From: Leptobrachium leishanense
Taxonomy: Eukaryota > Chordata > Amphibia > Anura > Megophryidae
Assembly: GCA_009667805.1 (NCBI GenBank)
Contig: CM019066.1
Span: 120,357,690-120,421,689, forward strand
Length of the DNA stretch: 64,000 nt
Direction of reading: 5' to 3'
Under the pieces are notes generated by a model. That model was not told the origin of the DNA. It was given only the letters and a program-made list of their open reading frames with translations, and made no database searches. Positions within the stretch are counted from its first letter, which is position 1. Each line of letters opens with the position of its first letter. Positions 1-9,385 of the stretch are shown one piece after another. A program made the translations under genes and the position numbers.

Positions 1-975
1 TCCAAGCTTCTCCAAGGTATCCAAGTGTCTCCAAGCAATCTTCACCTGCACTGTTCCACGGTCCTTGTTACAGACTTCCATCGCATAGCCCTCTATCCCC
101 AGTGTCTGGAGACCTACCTGTGGATTACAGCCTTTCCTCACCTTCTCTGATCTGTGATTAAGGTACCACTACCAGCCTGATTATTGTTGGTGGATCCTGT
201 CTGCAGTCTGGGACTGCATTGCCCATAATCCTCTGGCTCTCCAGTTGAGACTACTCCCTGGACTTTATTGCATTCCTCTGTTCTTTCCCTTGCCTGCTGC
301 CAAGGCCTATTTATGTTCCATTAAAGTTATTTTGTTGCTTGAGTCCTGTCTGGCCTCCCCTCTGTGTCGCCGCCTGCTGGGCTCACACCCGAACCGCACA
401 CACCACGTGAAAAAAAGTCAAACACCCCAAACCATGTGGGAAAATATGCCGTGATCTGCCAGTTAAACTTTTCCTCAAAATCAGCAGCTATAGATTCCAA
501 AAATGAATATCATTCTTTATTCTTAAAATTATTATTTTTTCCACGTAGAGCAAAAAAAAAATTTACCCACACATCATCGTACAGCTTGTTGTACTTCACC
601 CATGAAATTAGTCAGAAGCACTGACATACTGAGCAATGTAGGACAGAAAGTATCCTGCATCAATAGCATTCTTACTGCCACTCTACCTGTCAAAACTGCA
701 GCCTGAAGTCTTCTTTTTCCCAGTTTAAGACGACCTGTCCTTGCTTTGACTACAGTAAAGAAGTCATACTGTGAGTCACTTACTACACAAGCTGATGATT
801 TTCAGAAACTTGTCTGATTCTTTTGTTGCTTGGAGTCTGTAAGAACTTCCTACCAGGTGGCTTTTTATTGTACAGGAAATTGTGTACATTGGCACCCTGG
901 CCTTCCTTTAAGGTCTTTAGGTTTATAAAGTTTATAACCAAGAATTTTAGGCGATTCACTGGACTTGAACTGCTT
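1..975. other. Left-edge sequence, LTR-like at 1-400
   Basis: No gene is seen. Bases 1-400 are C/T-rich, carry an ATTAAA polyadenylation-like signal at 320-325 and resemble the end of a long terminal repeat of a gypsy-type element, but no second repeat copy, primer site or coding part is present to confirm it. Bases 400-975 show nothing I can assign. Short open frames here have no recognisable protein features. Confidence 0.25.
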
Positions 976-982
976 ACATTAA

Positions 983-1842
983 GGCTAGGGTCAGACGAGC
1001 GCATTCTGTGTGTCCGTGCACAACGGACGTACTTTCTGACTGACGACAAGGTAGTGGCCACACAGTCAGTTTTTATGACTGACATTTTTTTTGACTGATG
1101 TAGAAGGGAAAATAAATGAATATGAAAAACATTTTGTCCGTCAAAAATGCAGTCCATCTGACTATGTTCCATCACTCACACACAAAGCTATGCGGACGTT
1201 GCGGACACAGTGCACTCTGTGCGTCCGTTCTAGCGGATTTACGTTCTTGCCTAACCTGCGCCCGTTTGCCGTCTCCGTTATGCGTCCGCAGTTCCGTGCA
1301 GACGTACTTCGTGTGTGGGGCTCCATTGGTCATAATTATATGCTATAACACAGGGCTCAAAATTTCCACTCACCTACTCGCGTTTGGCGAGTGGAAATTA
1401 AGTGAGGGCGAGTGGAAATGCTTCAACACCTTCCCCAGGCTGCACAGTGGCAGGGATGAGCTGCCTAACCCGACCCAAGCTCATCTCGGTCACTGGCAGG
1501 GGGGGGGGGTGGAGAGGAGCTTCCCAGCCTCCTCGCTCTGCTCACACTGGGGTCTGATGCCTGGGTATACATGTATCTGGGGTCTGATGTCTGGGTATTA
1601 ATGTTATTTTTGTAACTTTATTCTAAATAAAACCTTTAAGTGTAATTTCATAAGATAATTTAAGGGTGTGTGTTTAGGGGCAGAGTTAAGGGCTGGGTAT
1701 GGGGTTAGGTGGAGCAACTGGTGGCAAGTAACTCTTATGGCATGGTTAGTAACTTGGGACTTGAAATTTTGAGCCCTGCTATAACAGATGTACAAATATA
1801 CGGCTACATGGACGTGATCAGTGCGATCGTCTGACACGGGCC
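983..1842. mobile_element. piggyBac-type MITE, split by a hAT MITE
   Basis: The left end reads TTAA followed by GGCTAGGGTCAGACGAGC; the right end is the inverted GATCGTCTGACACGGGCC followed by TTAG, a one-base change from TTAA. TTAA target sites are the hallmark of piggyBac elements. A second copy with the same ends and perfect TTAA on both sides lies at 23956-24381. Open frames inside are short and look non-coding, so this is a non-autonomous element. Confidence 0.7.
1351..1778. mobile_element. hAT MITE nested in the piggyBac MITE
   Basis: Terminal inverted repeats CAGGGCTCAAAATTT and AAATTTTGAGCCCTG (one base different on the left copy) are flanked by a perfect 8-bp duplication CTATAACA at 1343-1350 and 1779-1786. 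An 8-bp duplication with CAG ends is typical of hAT transposons. A related end occurs at about 57956 (CAGGGCTCAAAATT). No transposase is encoded. Confidence 0.85.
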
Positions 1843-1846
1843 TTAG

Positions 1847-2288
1847 CCACTACACTAACAAGATCGGTTATATTCAATCTTCAAAATCATCTGCTGGAGC
1901 CCTGATAAGAGTAACTTTGGAGCGGTGCTGCGGAATTTTCTTTTTTGCAAATGGGCTCCAGAACATGCCCCTGAAATATCAACTCATCGGACGGACATGA
2001 CAGAAAATGTGTTGAAAAGCATTGATAGCTGTTTTTTCTCCACAGAAATAGGAAGCTCAAGCTAAAACATAAGTGTAGTAGCACTTTTTGGCCAGTAGAG
2101 GTAGAACCCAAAGTAATGTTGTCCACTCGGTGTCTCAACACTTGGCCTAAGCATTGAGTGTCAAAGCCAGACTACTACAGGACTACAGACTATGAAATAG
2201 ACCCTTGCTCTTCTTCTGTGGAGCTGGGCTGAGAGAGGCCACCAGCACACTATTCACACTCTCGGCACACCTGAACATCTCTCTGGAA
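1847..2288. other. Unassigned intergenic/intronic sequence
   Basis: I see no exon, repeat end or RNA gene in this stretch. Confidence 0.3.
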
Positions 2289-2529
2289 TGTTGTACACCT
2301 GTTAATGAACATATGGTCCTCCTGTAGTAGATCAGTGTTATACTTATCTACCACTAGAGGGCATAGTTGTTTGTGTTACCGGTTTTCAGTTAATGTAAAA
2401 AGTGTTTCCGGGTCAGGTGTTGTTGTTGTCAGTTTCCTGAATGGGATTGCTGTGGCTATACCAGCGAATAAAGAGAATAAGTAATTCATCCACAACCTGT
2501 CTCTGCATCAGTCATTTGAAGATATTACA
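2289..2529. repeat. Short LTR-like sequence
   Basis: A 241-bp segment starting TGTTGTACACC and ending ATATTACA, with an AATAAA signal in the middle-right part (about 2467), has the shape of a short solo LTR. I find no convincing target duplication and no second copy in the window. Confidence 0.25.
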
Positions 2530-2734
2530 CCTCCTTTTCATCTTCCATGTCCTTATAGACAGTAGTGCAAATATACCCTTTATTTCTCCTGCTGACATAC
2601 CCCACATACCCCAATAATTTGTACATGCATTTCGCTTGTAGTAAATAAAATTCTGAACTCGAAAATGCATTGCTCAAAAACTAAACCAGATATTCTCATA
2701 TACTCGATACTGCTGCTTTTTAAGATAGCATATA

Positions 2735-2790
2735 CAGTTATAAGCATTTATAAGTTCCTTAGCGCTGTGCAATGGCAATATACTCGCTAA
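2735..2790 (-). repeat. Fragment of LINE-B 3' tail
   Basis: The bases ATAAGCATTTATAAGTTCC and the following GCGCTGTGCAATGG match the tail seen at 15118, 17600 and 54540 (CATTTATAAAGCGCC, then TACAATGGG). It is a short diverged remnant directly left of the provirus. Confidence 0.5.
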
Positions 2791-2803
2791 TATGTTGTTG
2801 TTT

Positions 2804-3482
2804 TGAAGTGGAAATAGGCTGGAAGACGGCCGCCATTGTACACAGGCGGCCATCTTGTTCAGAATATTGGTTCACTTGTATATAACTAGACAGGTTTGTA
2901 GCTGAAACTAGAATGAGGTATACGTAGAAATTTAGGAATGCGTTTAGATTAGCAGAAAAGCAATTAAAGCTTTATGAAAGATCTCTGCTGTTCCTGGCAC
3001 GGAGGAGAAAAGCGAAGTAGATCCTCCAAGGTCGTTGGGGCCCGCAGAAAGACAAAGGAGTAGAGATCAGGCCAGGTGCCATCTGTAACAAGTGATTGTA
3101 GGCGCAGGGAGGAGGGCGCAGCCCGGAACAGTAAGAGCAATTAATTTTGATTTACTGAAACTAACACAAAGTTTGCCAATTTACAGCCAATTAATGAAAT
3201 GTCTTTGTATTAGCCAAAGGGAGGTATTAACCCACGTGGGGTGGAATAAAGTGTCATTGGGAGGTGGGCTAACTGGGATGTACCTAATTACGTATTTTTG
3301 GGTATAAGATCCCTTGCACGGGTGAAAGGGGGGGCTCACTCTTTGCGATTCAATCCTGTGTGGGCACTTGTGTGACGACACAATAAAGTTTGCCTTTCCT
3401 GAAGAGACTCGTGTTCTGACAATCCTTACTTGTGCCCGGTCCGGCGCCGTCTTGAAAGTGAATCTGTTTTTGTCCGCCTACA
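2804..3482 (+). repeat. 5' LTR of the provirus
   Basis: Starts TGAAGTGGAAATAGG and ends CCGCCTACA, giving the TG...CA ends of an integrated retrovirus. A TATA-like TATAAG lies at 3303-3308 and an AATAAA polyadenylation signal at 3382-3387, so U3, R and U5 are in the expected order. It differs from the 3' LTR by four small indels (near 2874, near 2883, 2997 and 3108) and by no substitution that I can find. Confidence 0.95.
3303..3387 (+). promoter_or_regulatory. LTR core promoter and polyadenylation signal
   Basis: TATAAG at 3303-3308 and AATAAA at 3382-3387 are about 80 bases apart, which fits transcription start and R-region polyadenylation of a retroviral LTR. The same pair is in the 3' LTR at 11697-11702 and 11776-11781. 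Confidence 0.7.
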
Positions 3483-3486
3483 TTTT

Positions 3487-3504
3487 TGGGGCATCGTGAG
3501 CCGG
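3487..3504 (+). promoter_or_regulatory. Probable primer-binding site, unusual
   Basis: TGGGGCATCGTGAGCCGG begins with TGG four bases after the LTR end, the place where a tRNA 3' end pairs. It shares parts with both the proline-type and the histidine-type sites but matches neither cleanly, so the primer tRNA is undetermined. Confidence 0.5.
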
Positions 3505-4601
3505 GATACGGGCCCTTTCCGGGCACACAGTAACGGGCTGCTGTGAACACAGTGCAGTGCTTGACTGCAGCGGGTGCGAGAATCCCGATGGTTGGGCGTC
3601 CGTTGAAGGTGAGCTGACATCTGCAGGCGCCAAGCAGGATTTCCTGTTCAGTGGACCTCGTCTCGTCCCAAACGGACCCCCGACCAGGGAACTGGGACAC
3701 CGAGTCTGAGGAAACAGCAAGCAGCGCCGGCGATAGGTAACGTGTCTTCTATGTTTTGTATGTCTAAAGGAGATACCGGTATCTAAGGGAAACGTCCGAC
3801 TGAGATAGACGGATAAGAGGATGCGATGGCCACCATCCTATTGGCATATCTAGCCCGCCGCTGATAGCACTGACATTGCTAAGGAGCCAGAGTGGCTAGC
3901 GGGTGTCTGGATTCGGGGGATTGAATGCCAATCAAAGGGTAGTTCTGTAAGAGAGGGAAAAGGTAGCCACGTGGAGTTGCATAAGTCAGTAGTCAGTGTT
4001 TGTAAACAGAGCTTCACCACGTGGGTAAAAGGGAAAGGAGGAGGGATTTTCTGTGACTGGGCTGAGAGCCTGAGTCAGTGCCTAGTGTGTACGTCGTGTA
4101 GTGAAAAGGGCTCATAATGGAGCCAGCGGTAGCTGCAGAGATAGTGGTGCCGGGTGGGTGAGATTACCCATAAGGCAAATTGGAATTGCAGACGGCAGTA
4201 GAGATATAGAACGGGGTGCACATAGTCACAAGCAGTTAAGAGTTAGAGTTCAAATTACGGGGTATAAGGAGCCACAGAGGAGGGAATGACCCCTCGGCTA
4301 GTAGAAAGAGTTGAAGTGTCTATGTTCTGTTATGTGATGAAAGCATCTGATACGGTATGTGTTGTGAATGAATTGACTCGAGTGCTGTGAGTGAACGTGC
4401 GCCTACTCGCTCCGCGAGGAAGCAAATACGAGTTTTGACCCCGAACGTACGTTTCCGGCTCAGGCGACTGCAGACGGCTACTGAAGGGGGAAGCGCCTGC
4501 AGACACGGATGAATTGGTGACTGAAGTATCAGACTGTAGATTTTAACTGTTGTTGAAATAATATATCTGTATTGCAAAGAGTACTGTTTTCAAGAATAAT
4601 A
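3505..4601 (+). other. Retroviral untranslated leader
   Basis: About 1.1 kb between primer site and matrix. A candidate splice donor for the env mRNA is GATAG/GTAACG at 3736/3737. Short open frames (for example 4101-4289) show no known domain. Packaging signals would be expected here but cannot be recognised by eye. Confidence 0.5.
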
Positions 4602-5052
4602 CTGGGTAACGGGTCATCTAAGCCCAAGAAGGTGAAGGAGGGTGAGACGCCCCTAGAATATATGGTGCGGAATTTCGAAGCATTATATAAAACTCATGAC
4701 TATGGTGTAGAATTTAAAAAAAAAAGAGAAGTTAAAAGTAATGTGTACAGTTGTGTGGCCGTTGTTAGTCCCAGGATGGCCAGAGCAGGGGTCAATGGAC
4801 CCGGAGTTGGTACAGAAGGTACATTCCCAAGTCACAGAGCAGTACGGACATCCTGAACAATACCCGTATATAGATATATGGAGATATTGTATTAAAAACA
4901 AGAGTCATTTTATAATGATAGCGGGGAGAAATAAGAAGCAGGACCCCCAAAATAATGGAGAGAGAGAGAGAGTGTTAGTAGAACAACCGGAGAGAGTGAT
5001 GTTTTACCCCCGTCCTATCCATCATGTTATGGGGCAGCTAGGAAAGTTTTGA
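4602..5052 (+). pseudogene. gag: gag matrix (MA) remnant
   Basis: Matrix domain of a gammaretroviral Gag, the part that targets Gag to the membrane. The N-terminus reads LGNGSSKPKK from a CTG at 4602; a Met-Gly start for myristoylation would be expected, so the start codon looks mutated. The first about 41 codons run in one frame, then an A-rich run (about 4715-4725) shifts to a second frame that carries the strongest similarity: a WPxxxPGWP segment, then DPELVQKVHSQV, then GHPEQYPYIDIW, the typical order of MLV-like matrix proteins. The frame ends with TGA at 5050-5052. The homopolymer makes a sequencing or assembly indel possible. Family assignment is strong; function is lost. Confidence 0.85.
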
Positions 5053-5278
5053 GTGCCGCGGTTGCGCGGACGGAGAGGGGGAGCGGGCAGCTGCTGTGTC
5101 TCGGTCAGCTCCCTCTGCTCCGTCCTGTGTGACTGAGGAAGAAGAGCAGGGCGCCGCGAATGGAGGAGATAGAGAGGCTCCACCAGAAAAGATTGAGATG
5201 CCCGATGGGAGCATATATAAATTAATTAATATTTTACGGAGTGAGATGATTGCGGTGCTGTATGGCTTGTGTGTGTGA
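5045..5278 (+). pseudogene. gag: gag p12-like segment with PSAP late motif
   Basis: After another frame change near 5045 the reading continues, rich in Ser, Ala, Glu and Pro, and holds PSAP at 5111-5122. PSAP/PTAP is the budding (late-domain) motif that recruits TSG101. Its position right after matrix fits the p12 region. The reading stops at TGA 5276-5278 and no capsid major homology region or zinc knuckle follows, so Gag is cut short here. Confidence 0.55.
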
Positions 5279-6060
5279 TTCGGACTGATTTTGTCCGATT
5301 GTGTTTATAATTGATCTATTAAACTAAAGTAGGAATGACTGAGAGGTTGTGAGATTGGGCTTCGTACTTGTTTTTTTTCCCTCTCTCCTCTCTTCCCTGG
5401 TGTATAGGCCCCCTCCTTTCTGACAGACTGTTTGAAAGGGCGAAGGGGGAGGGAGTCACTTTGTTTTTCTTTGCTCTCTGATAGCTGGAAAGAATAACCC
5501 TTTGTGTATCTGTGCAGCGAATTCAAAGTAAAGAAGAATAGGAAAAAAAAGGAATTACTATATTTAGCTAATTTTAATGTGTGTTACAATGGAATATTTG
5601 TTTGAAGTCTGTTGAGTGCAAGATATATGTTTATATTTTGTGTTGATATTATTCCAAAAGTTTTAGTTTTGTTCAGAGCTAGAATTAAATAAAAAAAAAA
5701 GGAAGTCCTGGTTTTTATATTGTTACACACAAACAATAATAAGTACGTAATAATATACAATATTGTCTATCAAAATATAAAATTTATTAACAAATTAAAT
5801 TGAAATATATGAAACGGTTAGAAAATTAATATTAAAAGAAAAAAATTCGAGAAATAATTAAAGTAGTTTTTCTTTACTGTTTCTAAAAGGTATGTTTTTG
5901 TTTAATTTTTGATGGAATGGTTATTTTATTGTTATGAGATGTTAGGAGTGGTCTTATGACAATGGAATAATTTATTTTTTTCAGATGTGGTATTAAGAGT
6001 CTGTTTTGGGCTACGGGAAAAGATCTCTGAAAATATTGTTTATACAATGTGTATATGTAT
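5279..6060 (+). other. AT-rich non-coding block replacing capsid, nucleocapsid and protease start
   Basis: About 780 bases that are markedly A/T-richer than the rest of the provirus, with stop codons in all frames. In an intact gammaretrovirus this interval would code for capsid, nucleocapsid and most of protease. It contains tracts that resemble splice acceptors (pyrimidine run then AG at 5985-5986; also near 5431 and 5484). It may be a captured non-coding sequence or deletion scar filled by foreign DNA. Confidence 0.6.
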
Positions 6061-8151
6061 ATGCCCGAATGTCCCATCCGGCTCCTGGGGCGGGATATCT
6101 TTTGCAAATTGCAAGCCCAAATTATGTTTTTTCCCGGGGGTCACGCTCAATTAGACCTGCCGGAGAGTGGCGGCTCTGCTCGGCAGCATATTCCAGCCAG
6201 TCCGCACAATCCACAATCTGTGAAAATCGCAGTAGTTATGTCAAAGGAGGAAGAATGGCGCACGGCACCTACTCTGTCTGCCACGCCGGATCCGCACGCA
6301 CTACTCCTTGGAATTCCTGAGGTGGGGGCGGAGGAAAACCCGCCCAGATGAGTTGAATCACAGCCCGGCGCAACACCGGTGGCTCTAAGACAATATTATA
6401 TCCCACAGAAAGCCAAGCAGAATATACAGATATATTTACAGAGATTTAAAGATCACGGCATATTAAAATTCTGCGTGTCACCATGGAACACACCCCTATT
6501 GCCAGTCTTGAAAGAGAGGACACAAGAGTATCGCCCTGTCCAAGATTTATGAGCTGTCAACGAGGCCACAGTAACACTACACCCTGTGGTTCCTAATCTA
6601 TACAATTTACTGGCGTTAATTCCCGGAGATACACAATATTACACAGTGCTTGATTTAAAAGACGCTTTCTTTTGCATCCGTCTGGCTCCAGCAAGCCAGC
6701 CCCTTTTTGCATTTCAGTGGGAAAAGTCTACCACGGGGGCGCGCTATCAAATGACGTGGACGCGCCTCCCTCAAAGTTTCAAAAAAAATTCGCCCACGAT
6801 TTTCAGGTGCGCGCTTAGCCAAGATCTCCTCGCCTTCAACGCTCAGCCAGACAAAGTAGTGTTACTACAATATGTTGATGATTTATTACTGGCTTCCCCC
6901 ACAGAAAAAGACTGTTTATCCGCCACAAAAGCTTTGCTACATCTGCTAAGCCAAGCAGGTTACAGAGTTTCTAAAAAGAAAGCACAAATATGTAAACGCA
7001 GTGTAAAATATCTGGGCTTCCAGTTAACAGGTACCAAACGTGCACTGGGGGCAGAAAGAAAAGAAGCAGTGTGCCGCATACCCCAACCAAAGACCAGGAG
7101 GCAAGTCCGTGAGTTCCTGGGAGCTGCAGGCTTCTGCCGCCTGTGGATCCCCAACTTCGCAGATATTGCCAAGCCGCTTCATCAGCCACGAAGGGGGGGA
7201 CAAGATCCCTTTCATTGGAAACAAGAGCAAACAGCAACAGGAGTATTGGTTCAGACTTTTGGCTCATGACTGAGGCCTGTGGCCTACCTCTCCAAGCAAC
7301 TCGACCCTGTGGCCTGCGGCCTACCCCCATGCCTGAAAGCAGTGGCTGCCACTGCAATGCTGATAGCAGAAGCAGACAAGCTGACCCTTGGACAGGTTCT
7401 TCATGTCAAGGTGCCCCACGCTGTCAAGGCTCTGCTGAATGTCAAAGGAGGTTACTGGTTCAGCAACAGCCGGATGACGAAGTACCAAGCCATGATGTGT
7501 GAAAATCCACGGGTTCATTTGGACCTCATCGCTACCTTAAACCCTGCTACTTTACTGCCTGACTGTGAAGAGGATCCAGATCATGAATGCCTCCAAGTTA
7601 TGGAAGAAGTGTTCAGTAGCAGGCCAGATTTGCAAGACGTACCCCTAGACAAATACGACCTACAGCTATTCACTGATGGTAGCAGCTATATGGATGATGG
7701 GAAGAAAGTCTCCGGCTATGCAGTAGTCTCAACAGAAGAAGTCATCGAAGCAAAGCCACTGCCAGGCCATACATCTGCACAATTGGCTGAAATAACAGCT
7801 TTAACCAGAGCCCTTGAAATTTCTGAAGGCAAAAGAGTAAATATCTATACAGATTCCAAGTACGCTTTCATGACAGTCCATGCACATGGTGCACTCTATA
7901 AAGAAAGAGGCCTACTCACGTCTTCAGAACAACAAATTAAATATGCGGCTGAAATCGCGGCCCTCCTGGAAGCAGTGTGGAAACCAAGTGCTGTCAGCAT
8001 CATGCACTGTCGTGGCCACCAAAAAGGCCGTGATGAAATTCCAAAAGGTAACAGACGCGCAGACCAAGCCGCAAAAGCAGCTGCAAAACCACCACCGCCA
8101 GCAGAAGACCAAGCTAAAGTATTGATCTGCAAGCAAGAACCGCAATCCTCT
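6061..8151 (+). pseudogene. pol: pol: protease tail, reverse transcriptase, RNase H
   Basis: One continuous frame interrupted by TGA at 6349, 6550 and 7267. It opens with PECPIRLLGRD, the C-terminal LLGRD of retroviral protease. Reverse transcriptase follows with VLDLKDAFF (first catalytic Asp near 6652), SQPLFAFQW, a TWTRLPQ segment and LLQYVDDLLLA (YVDD at 6871-6882), then the connection domain (AGFCRLWIP, RPVAYLSKQLDPVA). RNase H follows with FTDGSS (Asp at 7675), AEITALTRALEIS, IYTDSKYAF and GNRRADQAAK, covering the D-E-D-D set. The motif order and wording are gammaretroviral. The domain ends about 8100, where integrase should begin but the OGFR segment starts instead. The three TGA codons prevent a full product; 7267 is probably an old Trp codon and 6550 an old Arg codon. 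Confidence 0.95.
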
Positions 8152-8732
8152 ATGCCAAATTACGAGTTCTACATGAATTTGAGAAAGTTTGAACCCCACG
8201 GCAAGTTCATTGCAATAATATTGCACAAATGGCAAGATGATTATGAACTATTAGAACTCAATTATGATTACATTCAATGGCTTTTCCAACTCGGACACAA
8301 GGCCGAAATTTCTACTCTACTTCCCTAAATCCGCAGGAGACACGCCTAATGGTTAACACCTCAGAAGTTCAGCAAAGACTGCGCAGAGCCTACAACATGA
8401 TGCTGAAATTCTTCGGCGTAAAAATAGTGGGGGAGGAGGAAGACAAAGAAATAACCGAAGTTGAATGAGCAGAAAATTTCGCGTCACGTTTTGAAAATTT
8501 GACAATCAATCCTCACAATAATCTACGGATCACACGAATACTGCACAGTCTGGGAGAATTGGGAGCAGAAGAATATCAAGTCCCACTGGTGAGGTTCTTC
8601 CTCAAGGAGATCCTTATCAAGAACAGACTGCCAAGAATGAAGAAAAGTGCAATGAACTTTTTCATACCAGCAGTAAGAGATTCACAAGACAGACAAGATT
8701 TGTTATTTTTCGCATGGCGATACTATTTCCCA
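8152..8732 (+). pseudogene. ogfr-like: Captured opioid growth factor receptor (OGFR) conserved domain
   Basis: Host-type domain inside pol. It starts at MPNYEFYMNL (8152) and runs through KWQDDYELLELNYDYIQWLF in the pol frame; near 8300 the frame changes by one base and continues GRNFYSTSLNPQE, LRRAYNMMLKFFGVKI, then the diagnostic HNNLRITRILHSLGELG, then PLVRFFLKEIL and FAWRYY, ending about 8732. This order covers the whole conserved OGFR N-terminal domain (about 190 residues) known from the nuclear/perinuclear receptor for Met-enkephalin and its paralogues. There are no introns, which fits capture from mRNA. It carries one frame change and one TGA at 8466-8468. It replaces the integrase zinc domain and most of the catalytic core. 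The identification is from motif recognition, not a search. Function in the virus is unknown. Confidence 0.9.
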
Positions 8733-8734
8733 AA

Positions 8735-9385
8735 AGTATCCAGAACTGTTTGCAACAACTTGCCCGGCTACTGGGCATCACCTGGAAGCTACATACCGCC
8801 TACAGGCCCCAAAGTTCGGGAAAAGTTGAAAGAATGAACCGTACCCTAAAGACTTTGATGTCCAAACTGTGCCAAGAGACGTTATTGAGCTGGTTGGACT
8901 TGCTGCCGATAGTCCTTTTGCACATTAGGTGCAGACCAACCCAATTGAAGCTAAGTCCGTACGAACTTATGTTTGGACGGCCAACCCCTCTAATTAATGG
9001 ACTAAGGGGGGACCTTCGGGCATTGGGAGAAACTAAACTAAATGATCAGGTAGTAATGCTGGGTAAATCAATGCAGAAATTAAATACTTGGGTGGGGGAT
9101 AATATACCGCATTTTCTGTATCCTTCACTGCATAAGTATTGTCCGGGTGACTCAGTATGGGTAAAAGAGTGGAAAAATGATCCACTAGGTCCAAAATGGA
9201 GAGGTCCTTATCTTGTCCTGTTATCAACCCCCACAGCAGTAAAGGTTGCCGAGGTGGTCCCGTGGATACATCACTCCAGAGTGAAAGCAGCTGCAGCCAG
9301 TCCTGAACCAGCATGGAAGGTCGTTACCAACGAGACCAACCCGCTGAGGCTGAAGCTGACAAAGACCACAGCCATGAGCACCTAA
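8735..9385 (+). pseudogene. pol: Integrase C-terminal half
   Basis: Resumes retroviral homology after the OGFR segment, in a third frame. The reading LLGITWKLHTAYRPQSSGK leads into VERMNRTLK, which holds the third catalytic acid (Glu at 8828-8830) of the DDE core; the two Asp residues and the HHCC zinc domain are missing. Then come LLPIVLLHIR, SPYELMFGRP and the C-terminal GPKWRGPYLVLLS, a GPY/F module typical of gamma- and epsilonretroviruses. It stops with TAA at 9383-9385 and overlaps the start of env by 73 bases, as in gammaretroviruses. As it stands it could not integrate DNA. Confidence 0.92.

Noticed and set aside
783..1601. Overlapping 130-161 codon frames on both strands near 0.8-1.6 kb
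   Set aside because: They cross the ends of the piggyBac and hAT MITEs and have no family signature.
3092..3720. Several short frames in the LTR and leader
   Set aside because: The same frames recur in the 3' LTR and follow regulatory sequence; no protein similarity.
5883..6320. Possible accessory gene in the AT-rich block and protease tail
   Set aside because: The frames overlap the pol frame at 6061 and show no independent similarity.
8499..8837. Open frame of 112 codons treated as a separate viral gene
   Set aside because: It is the end of the OGFR domain followed by out-of-frame integrase sequence; the integrase is read in another frame from about 8735.
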